From Aphrocallistes beatrix (taxonomy: Eukaryota > Porifera > Hexactinellida > Sceptrulophora > Aphrocallistidae), in contig OY725493.1 of NCBI GenBank assembly GCA_963281255.1, positions 2,169,550 through 2,233,549 of the forward strand: 64,000 bases of DNA. Direction: 5' to 3'. This document shows, one piece after another, positions 56,290 to 64,000 of the stretch. Position numbers and translations under genes: made by a program. Each line of letters starts with the position of its first letter. Position 1 is the first letter of the stretch. Below the pieces are notes generated by a model. It ran no database searches. It was not told where the DNA came from and worked only from the letters and a program-made list of their open reading frames with translations.

Positions 56290-57874
56290 CAAGTGCTAAA
56301 CTCACAGGATCTATTGAGAGTCGTATCCAAAGAATCGCTCTTCGAAATACTGTCCACACTGAGGGAGAAAGGCACCTTGGAAGAGACCGGATGTCAGTAG
56401 TGCTTAAACAGAAGTATTCCGGCATTTCCAAAGAAGTGGTCCAATTATTTATCAAATCATGTAGTGAGTGCGAACTTCAGAAATGTAAAAGGCAACTGAA
56501 ATCTACGGTCATAAAACCAATACGTGTTCAGATATTGCTTCGAGGGGCCAAATTGACTTAATCGACCTGCAAAATACACCAGAAATTAACAGACCATACA
56601 ACTTCTTAATGGCATATCAGGACCACCTTACCAAATTTGTTATGCTCCCTCATTTGAGCAAGTCAGCACGAGAAGTTGTTGATAATCTTCTAGACGTATT
56701 TTGTTTGTTGGGACCACCGCACATTCTACAGAGCGATAACGGTGGGGAATTTAAGAACATCAATCTTGCAACCTTTATTCGAGAACAATGGCCTGAATGT
56801 AAAGTGATTCATGGAAGGCGAGACATCCTCAGTCACAAGGCTCTGTTGAAAGGGTAAACATAGAGATACAAAATTTGTTAGGATCTTTTATGCGGAAATC
56901 AAAAGATCCATGTTGGGTTAAATATGTAAATAGAAACCAGTACTCAATCAATACTAGTTCGCATTCTACATTTACATTAGAGTATAAGACTCCTTACAGA
57001 ATTCTCTTCGATCGGGAGCATGTACAGGGGCTTGGAAGATGTTTGGAATCTCAGATGAGATTGCTGCAGATGTCACTACAGAAAAAGAGATGAATCAGTA
57101 AGTTTCGATATTTTGTGCAAGGTGACAATTAAGTTTTGTTACCCGTCAGCGTCAATTAATACGTCGTAAACTAATTCTGTCTCTAAAATAAATTTTCCCT
57201 TTGATTCTGAATTCATTTCGTCTTGGTGGGATATAAATCAATCTTAAAAGCATTTCAAAATTTGTTGCCTACATGAAAGACATAAATCAAGAAAATATTA
57301 GGTTTAATCTTAACATGGATTACAACTCTCCTAACTCACTCTCAAGAGCCCACCATTTCACTTGAACATTCTCCTCCGTACAAACCAATTCCCACGAGTT
57401 CTTATTACGCTGCTCCTCTCGTGACCAAGATGGGCAAGATATTGAGCTGGAATCACACTCTCCCAGTTTGTTTAACCAAATTCAAAACCTAGAAACAGAG
57501 AGTTGTGATGGCAGGAATGAACCTACTAGTTGTACTGTTTGCCAACAAAGTTGCAGTAGAGCTCACCATTGTCCTGGCTGCGACCTTCCTGTCCATACCA
57601 TTTGTGGTCAATCAGTAGCAGGTCTTGAAGGGTTTGGGAGTCCTGTGTGGTGTGAACACTAGATAGAGCTTATCTCCCTTCAGAAGTGGATTTTTCTTTC
57701 TCATATTTTGTCTCCCTTGAAGACGTTCCTAACGTGATCGTCACACTACGAGAAGCAGTTTTGGCCTCTTCTCTCGGCAAAAGTAGACTCTTTTGCCATT
57801 GTACCAGCGGGTGTAGGTCTAATCGCTGTAGATGTAGGCGACTAGGAAAGATATGTATAAGTGTCACAAGAGAT
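56290..57874 (+). pseudogene. Broken Ginger/KRBA2-like integrase
   Basis: Pieces lie in order in different frames. An HHCC zinc-binding region (RHLGRDRM...CSECELQKCKR, about 56360-56500) is followed by an integrase core with catalytic aspartates in GQIDLIDLQ and LQSDNGGEF (about 56545-56750), and the glutamate region near 56840. Next comes a cysteine-rich finger (CTVCQQSCSRAHHCPGCDLP, 57529-57660), and finally a CXC-type tail (CHCTSGCRSNRCRCRRLG, about 57800-57874). This order matches Ginger DNA transposons and KRBA2-like proteins. Frame changes near 56525 and 56820, and stops between modules, make it non-functional. Confidence 0.75.
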
Positions 57875-57921
57875 TAGCGTACCATAACAAGTAATGTTGC
57901 AGTTTTACTATTACTGTAATA

Positions 57922-58105
57922 CAGTCAGGGTCGCTTATTGTGAACCACCAGGGGACAAAAAATATGTTCATAATAGAGATACTTTATATTAAGCGAACTT
58001 GATTCAATACAAATCTTATCTAAAAAATGAAATTGGGACCAGGAGGTTAGTTCATAATAAACGAATGTTCATATTAAGCAGGTTCATAATAAGCGACCCT
58101 GACTG
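57922..58105. mobile_element. TA-flanked MITE, CAGTCAGGGTCGC ends
   Basis: The ends are CAGTCAGGGTCGCTTATTGT and the complement of CAGTCAGGGTCGCTTATTAT, flanked by TA on both sides. It is 184 bases and non-autonomous. Internal TTCATAATA/TTCATATTAAGC phrases repeat the terminal motif. Confidence 0.85.
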
Positions 58106-58780
58106 TAGTCTGAAATAGCGATTATTGAATTGACATCTGCCAGAGTACGTGCCTAGAAAATGCAAATATGAACTACAATATTTAGGGGATAAATTTATTT
58201 ATTTAGTCATCATTAGACTTAATTAGGGGTGGTACGAAGATGGACTAGGGTAGGCTGTTTTGAGAAGGCTTAATATGGATCGATTATCTAGACGAATATT
58301 CGGTTATACATCTATCATTTGACCTATTTTTGGACAATATATCGCTGAGAACAATTAACAAGTTAACAGTGTCAATTTCATTGTTGTTAAGGAATATTGG
58401 AATACGAGATGGATAAAATGGTAATCATCTTGAATTCACCAAGACCACAGAAATTACAGGTTGCTCTTATGGCGTTTCTTCTCAACTGTCTGCATACGCG
58501 CATGAGCTCAATGCTCTCGGACTAATGGCATGCTTCCGATACTCCTCAAATATTAATCATGTAGGGACATAATCCCCTAGTCTTTTGGAGCGGGGAATTG
58601 CATATATTTATCTAGGTTCGTGAAAAGAACATAATATGGTCACTGTTTGTTGGAAACTTGCTTCAGCCGCCCTGCCCGCATCTAAATTTGTACTGTATTT
58701 AATGTCAAATTTGTTTTTATTGCATCACCTTTTCATTCCTTTACATTGTTTTTCTTTTCTTCCACCTTTAGGTGTCACCT
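58106..58780. other. Spacer between MITE and hAT-like element
   Basis: No recognisable gene. It ends with the TGTCACCT target-site copy at 58773-58780. Confidence 0.35.
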
Positions 58781-60648
58781 CAGAGTTGCACGCGGGCCGA
58801 ATATAATACTAGTTTGCGGGCTCCGCGGGCCGGAAATATTGGCAGGGCTCCCCGCGATGACAACCGAGACGATATTTTTAACTGTCACGAGGTACCAATT
58901 AAGGAATACTTACGTAAATGGAACTTTGTTAATTTCCACTTATTTGTGCTTGCAGAAACTTATTTGTGCTTGCAGAAACAGGATTCCCTAAGTGTCTCTC
59001 TATCTTATATATTAAAATGCTAGGATTTTTTTTTTTGTTTTGTTTTTGTTTGTCCGAATTGATTGAAGAATTGGCAAGTCGTAGAGATACGAAAATTGGC
59101 ATGTAGGTGTAAAATGGTGAATCTAGGATTAAGTTCGAAGATCTAAGCGAAATGTTCACACCTCGCCGAGATAGGTGACAAAATGTCATGACCAATCAAA
59201 TTCGATTATTTTATAATGCAAATACATTGGAATAAAATAGTATTGACTTATGCATACAATCAAAATAACTATTTATGATTGAAATTCATTGGTTTATGTG
59301 AACCAATCAATTATCAGCCTTTTATAATGCCATTCACACGATTCTATTTAATATAAACAAGCGCGCTTCGCTTGCTTGCGCTGCGCGGCTTGCGGACACT
59401 GTGTGTCCGCAGATTTACCCAGTGGGTACTTGGGAATATACGTCGCTTTCTTGTTTTATACTAAGTACGCTGAATTGTCATTTGTCTACGGTTACATTAA
59501 TGAAATCAGAACTGTAGCAGAAATTTTATTTCTTGATAAATATAATTTACTTCGTATTAAGTCAACTACATCTGAATGTAAGCTCAATTTGAATACACAA
59601 AGTTCACATTGCTAAAGATTATTATACTTAACTAATCAATTCCAGTCCATGTCGTTAAAAGTTATTTTATGATCGAATTGATTGATCGTAGCATATAACA
59701 CACTTTAATTGTTGTTAACAATCAAATTATAGACTCAAAATAGCAGTATTCAATCATTTATATGAAATAGAATCGTGTGAATGGCATTATAAAAGGCTGA
59801 TAATTGATTGGTTCACATAAACCAATGAATTTCAATCACAAATAGTTATTTTGATTGTATGCATAAGTCAATACTATTTTATTCCAATGTATTTGCATTA
59901 TAAAATAATCGAATTTGATTGGTCAGCACATTTTGTCACCTATCTCGGCGAGGTGTGAACATTTCGCTTAGATCTTCGAACTTAATCCTAGATTCATCAT
60001 TTGACACCTACATGCCAATTTTCGTATCTCTACGACTTGCCAATTCTTCAATCAATTCGGACAAACAAACAAAAAAAAAAAAAAATCCTAGAGTTTTAAT
60101 ATATAAGATGATTGAATACTGCTATTTTGAGTCTATAATTTGATTGTTAACAACAATTAAAGTGTGTGTTATATGCTACGATCAATCAATTCGATCATAA
60201 AATAACTTTTAATGACATGGACTGGAATTGATTATTTAAGTATAATAATCTTTAGCAATGTGAACTTTGTGTATTCAAATTGAGCTTACAGGATTAGTTG
60301 ACTTAATACGAAGTAAATTATATTTATCACGAAACAAAATTTCTGCTACAGTTCTGATTTCATTAATGTAACCGTAAACAAATGACAATCCAGCGTACTT
60401 AGTATAAAACAAGAAAGCGACGTATTGTTTCTCTAATATCCCCAAGCTTCCACTGGGTAAATCTGCGGACACGCAGTGTCCGCAAGCCGCGCAGCGCAAG
60501 CAAGCGAAGCGCGCTTGTAGTTAGTAACTTACAAAGTGGGCCAAAAATATTTATGCGGGCTTTTTGCGGTGCGAATAATTTAGTTGCGGACCGGATTAAC
60601 TTAAAATTGCGGGCCGCGATTACAAATTTCGGCCCGCGTGCAACTCTG
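58781..60648. mobile_element. hAT-like element with 8-bp TSD, hosting other elements
   Basis: The ends are CAGAGTTGCACGCGGGCCGA and its complement TCGGCCCGCGTGCAACTCTG (one mismatch in the inner bases). The duplication TGTCACCT is at 58773-58780 and 60649-60656. Native interior is limited to GC-rich ends (GCGGGCT, CGCGGGCCG); the remainder is the nested Helitron-like pair. Confidence 0.9.
59003..60520 (+). mobile_element. Helitron-like copy interrupted by an inverted second copy
   Basis: The outer copy starts A/TCTTATATATTAAAATGCT at 59003, is interrupted near 59350, resumes near 60111 and ends GCGCGCTTG near 60518. The inner copy runs the other way, from CAAGCGCGCTTCGC at about 59357 to TTTTAATATATAAGAT at about 60108. 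Both are about 755 bases and closely similar, so arms read A-B-A'-B'. They carry short open frames (for example around 59376-59615) that I do not regard as genes. Confidence 0.75.
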
Positions 60649-60656
60649 TGTCACCT

Positions 60657-61657
60657 TGCCATAACTGACCCTAAATCGAAATATTGAACCTTTCTGTTGG
60701 ATCTTAACTATTCAACGCATTTAAGAATGTATCTATTTCATTCATTAACGATGTTAAATTGTACTAATACACTTGTATATCATAGGATGTCAGTAGCAAT
60801 ATTTTTGCAAGGTAATTGATATAATTAAATAATGAGATTATGATAATGAAATGCTGTCCGTGTCCTCACAAGAGATATTTTAGGAGCGGAAACAGGTTTA
60901 CTACTAACAGTAGTAGTCTTACTATACTACTAGCAAGGCCGTAGGCATCAGGTTTCAAGTGGTCCGGTTGGGACAAAAGGTGGTCCAGTTGAAACCAGTC
61001 CGACTGTAACAAATGATGCTTTTGGCATAAAATTCTTCAAAAGTGGTCAGATTGAATCGGACCTACAGTACCGGTGGCTACGGTCATGGCTAGTCTACAA
61101 CTAACCTCTCGCTTCTGGCAATCAATAACAATTCCATGTTCATCTTGAGTCTCGGTTATAAAAAAATATTCATCCACATGCTATTTATAAATTTAAAAAA
61201 AAAGGGTTTGAAATGTCAAATAAAATACTAGTATATCAACTGGAAAAATAAAATACTTATTTATCACATGCTTTCTGTATTGAATTGAAGTATTTATTGG
61301 TTAATTGCTCAGTGTTTCCTAAACAGCCTATATTTCTCATCATGAGTGGGAGTGATTGTGGTAAATGACTCTAGTTCCATATATGGATTCTGATTAATTA
61401 AGAAATCGAAATACATAGGGAGAATGTAGATTAAGAGATTATATTCTTATAATATTATTCTTCAATTATAACATTTATAAACACATACTGTTATCAATTC
61501 TCACAAATTACCTGAACACAGTGAATGGGCAAAAAAATATGTGGTGAAACAATAAGGAAAATATTAATCATCTACTATATAAGATATATTCGACAGATAT
61601 GTGAACAAGGAACTAAATTCTGGTAATTTAAATATAAAGTCACCATTTTAATTAAAA
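60657..61657. other. Spacer with a repeat relic at 60933-61090
   Basis: The relic holds GTGGTCCGGTTG, GTGGTCCAGTTGAAACC and ACCGGTGGC, related to 32824-32945. The rest is AT-rich without features. Confidence 0.4.
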
Positions 61658-62162
61658 CAAGCGCGCTTCGCTTGCTTGCGCTGCGCGGCTGGCGGACACT
61701 TCGTGTCAGCCGGAGGCTCCCTTCGGTCGCCTGGAGGTGACATTGGTTAATTATAAGGGAGATATCATCTCTAAATATGTCCATCTCAGTTTTAAAATCG
61801 ATATCACTCAAAAATCACCAAATTTGTCAATTTTAAAAATTTTGATGAGTAATGATGACGTCATAACAAAGTGATGAGTCATCATTTTTTGATCATAGTT
61901 GCATCATATGTGAGGCGTGTTAGTATACAGATTCTATTAAAATGTCAGCCTTCTATCTCCTATAATGGCTGAGTTATGCTCGAATAACTGTGTTGCTTAA
62001 CTTTTAAAAATGTGACAATGACGTCATAATTCCATGATGAGTCGACATTTTGCTCTGAGCTCAGAACTTACTGGAGCCATAGCCAAAAGACTCCCACATG
62101 CCAAAAATCAGCCTTCTACGCCTGGCAGTTTCTTCAATCAATTCGTTACAGATATATATATA
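61658..62162 (-). mobile_element. Helitron-like element, copy D, 5'-truncated
   Basis: Read on the minus strand it contains CGAATTGATTGAAGAAACTG, GAGCTCAGAGCAAAATGTCG and the GC-rich terminal GCGCAGCGCAAGCAAGCGAA. The expected TATTAAAAC start is missing where copy E abuts it. Confidence 0.6.
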
Positions 62163-62500
62163 CAAGCGCGCTTCGCTTGCTTGCGCTGCGCGGCTGGCGG
62201 ACACTTTGTGTACGCCGGAGGCTCCCTTCGGTCGCCTGGAGGTGACATTGGTTAATTATAAGGGAGATAACATCTCTAAATATTCTTAGTGTTAAAACCG
62301 ATTTTTCACTCGAAAAATCACCAAATTTGTCAATTTTAAAATTTTTGATGCGTAATGATGACGTCATAACAAAGTGATGAGTCATCATTTTTTGATGAAA
62401 GTCGCAACATATGTGAGGTATGTTAGTATACAGATTCTATTAAAATTTCAGCCTTCTATCTCCTATAATGGCTGAGTTATGCTCGAATAACTGTGACCTT
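62163..62500 (-). mobile_element. Helitron-like element, copy E, truncated
   Basis: The 3' portion is the same as in copy D and joins it head-to-tail. It shares TTTTTGATG, ACGTCATAACAAAGTGATGA and GGAGATAGAAGGCTGA-type sequence with copies A and D and is lost beyond about 62500. Confidence 0.6.
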
Positions 62501-62561
62501 TTTTTTGTAAATAATTGAAGTTTCCTTTTTTGGCAACGGATAAATTTTGTGATCAGTGATT

Positions 62562-62830
62562 TTGTAATTTGTTTACTTTATGTATCTAATGTAACCAAAA
62601 GTAAACAAATTAATTATCAAATTTACTCGAAAATATGATATTCGAAATCTATACCCTTGAAAACACCATGTCAACCGTTTGAAGCAGGATTCTTGCAAAT
62701 TTTTGAGATTTGTTTACTTTATGTATCTATTGTAAACAAAAGTAAACAAATTAATTATCAAATTTACTTAAAAATATGATATTCGAAATCTACACCCCTG
62801 AAAACCCCATCCCATGTCAACCGTTGGAAG
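62562..62830. repeat. Tandem duplication of a ~140-bp AT-rich unit
   Basis: Two copies (about 62562-62690 and 62702-62830) share TTTGTTTACTTTATGTATCT, AAAGTAAACAAATTAATTAT, AATATGATATTCGAAATCTA and CATGTCAACCGTT. The motif TTTGTTTACTTTATGTATCT also occurs inverted near 19350. Confidence 0.8.
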
Positions 62831-63118
62831 ATAATCTCTAGCATTATTTACAAAATTCATCAAATGGTGTGAATATGTATATAAAGGTGTGAAAATATGC
62901 ACATAATCTTTTTTATTGCTATACACTATAATACATTTAAGATATCAAACATAAGTTGTGGCTTTGAAGTATTATTAACAATGACGATCTATTGTAGTGT
63001 TGTACAATAATTTCTACCTATTGTGAAAGTGTAGTCATTTATTTTGTATAGAAAAAGTGTGAAAAATTGTTCTCCATTTTTTGCAGAGGTGTGAAAATTT
63101 AGATCTTAGAATTTAATT

Positions 63119-63236
63119 GTAGTCATATCATTTGACACCTACATGCCAATTTTCACATCTCTATGACTTTCCAATTCTTCAATCAATTCGGACAAACACA
63201 AAAAAAAAAAATCCTAGCATTTTAATATATAAGATA
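63119..63236 (-). mobile_element. Helitron-like 5' fragment
   Basis: Reading on the minus strand: TCTTATATATTAAAATGCTA, an A/T-rich tract, GTCCGAATTGATTGAAGAAT and CATGTAGGTGTCAAATGATA. This is the 5' end of the subfamily seen at 59003. The 3' part is absent. Confidence 0.6.
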
Positions 63237-63431
63237 TGTTCTTGTAGTCCAGATAACATGTTCCCCTTCGAGGTAGGAATAAGGGTTAATTAATGAATAA
63301 TTCTCTGGAATAATGCTCGGTACTATTCAAAGAGATCAACATGCGAAATGCAACAGATCCTCTTAAGTTTCGGAAATCTTGTTAATTTAACAAATCTTTA
63401 AACAATAAATTTGAATAATAGCACAACATAC

Positions 63432-63659
63432 CAGCAAATTGTAACTCTAATGTTATATTCACCGTTGTATTCAGACAACTACTACCACTAAGATAGTAAT
63501 TTTGTCCACATCCGAAGGTGAGACCGCCATCTCCCATCATGAAAGAGAGAATTGTGAGATTTCCAGAAATCTCTTTTGAACCTTGCATATCAGGAGTATC
63601 CCTCAATCGAGTCAAACTAAATCCTACAATATCAACGTTAGCCAAGTTCACAGTTGACA
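63432..63659 (-). CDS. Possible internal exon of an extracellular protein
   Basis: An open stretch bounded by an acceptor-like ATATCAG and a donor-like GCTG/GTATGT encodes about 75 residues with IVGFSLTRLRDTPDMQGS, GNLTILSFMMGDGGLTFGCG and NYYLSGSSCLNTTVNITLEL. Two cysteines, several NxT sites and beta-strand-like alternation suggest an ectodomain. Flanking exons were not identified and the gene may continue outside the window. Confidence 0.3.
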
Positions 63660-64000
63660 CTGATATTAAAATTAACCTCCAATTATATGTTTTATTTTAG
63701 TGATCTAAGACATTCTATTTGTGAAGCTGTAAAATTATATCAAAACGGTTTGCAGTTTTTAGGAGTGATGTTTATTTGCAAACTATGAAATTCGGACAAA
63801 TACATGCTCAGTCGGACAAATGCATACTTCAAAATTCGGACAATTGCATGCGTCCCTAATATCTCTCACTATTCAGAGTTGCTTGATTGCTTCATCTAGT
63901 TGTATGTTATTATCATGAGCTGAATTCACAGCTGACAGACGAGATAACAAGTCTTGTCTTTCGTGGCGTAGATTCCTAATATTGCATTATCGAATCTATC
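63660..64000. other. Window-edge sequence, no gene seen
   Basis: Contains three ATTCGGACAAATACATGC-type phrases (63791-63850), resembling those around 37600-37870. No exon could be assigned. Confidence 0.35.

Noticed and set aside
59376..60499. Repeated 70-80 aa frames beginning MRCAACGHCVSADLPSG
   Set aside because: They translate the GC-rich tail and interior of the Helitron-like repeats and have no recognisable domain.
61575..62388. Frames containing RLTRSVRQPRSASKRSA
   Set aside because: They are read through the GC-rich end of Helitron-like copies and differ between copies by stops and shifts.

Overview
The window is AT-rich genomic DNA from an animal. Genes have short introns or none, and compact gene clusters alternate with dense transposon-derived sequence. 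Markers of an early-branching invertebrate are interferon-induced very-large-GTPase (GVIN/URGCP) genes, an ephrin-like transmembrane ligand, CRAL-TRIO lipid-transfer genes, orphan seven-helix receptors and Ginger-type integrase relics. A sponge or similar non-bilaterian would fit, but this is inference and no species is claimed.

Layout. 1-8.7 kb holds two head-to-tail GVIN-like GTPase genes on the minus strand, the second running off the window. 9.2-10.3 kb is an intronless orphan 7TM gene. 13.6-23.2 kb has two four-exon CRAL-TRIO paralogues (minus strand) flanking a two-exon ephrin-like gene that ends in a PDZ-ligand motif. 23.5-24.2 kb is a zinc-binding protein resembling the C-terminal domain of DUSP12 without the phosphatase. 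24.8-32.7 kb is YIPF6. Its 6.2-kb first intron contains two intronless same-strand ORFs (a 640-aa multi-pass protein and a GC-rich WD40-like protein) and two copies of a Helitron-like repeat. 33.6-34.4 kb is an ELOVL fatty-acid elongase with a fold-back element just upstream of its ATG. 40.1-46.8 kb is SF3B3 on the plus strand: all 14 coding exons can be placed, with one GC-AG intron, giving a 1216-aa product. 48.6-49.8 kb is a second orphan 7TM gene with an in-frame TGA in its last helix.

From 50 to 63 kb the window is almost entirely mobile DNA: a fold-back element holding a TA-flanked MITE swollen by a 44-bp hairpin minisatellite; two hAT-like elements with exact 8-bp target-site duplications, each containing another element; Helitron-like copies, one inserted inside another; a broken Ginger/Ty3-type integrase; TA-flanked MITEs; and an array of 18-bp AACGCGTT-centred palindromes shared with position 11.5 kb.

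How genes relate. The conserved genes are housekeeping (splicing, Golgi traffic, fatty-acid elongation). The tandem or dispersed paralogue pairs (GTPases, CRAL-TRIO, 7TM) are the evolving part. The first two pairs show blocks of near identity next to diverged blocks, which suggests gene conversion. No bacterial-type operons, CRISPR arrays, rRNA or convincing tRNA genes were seen.
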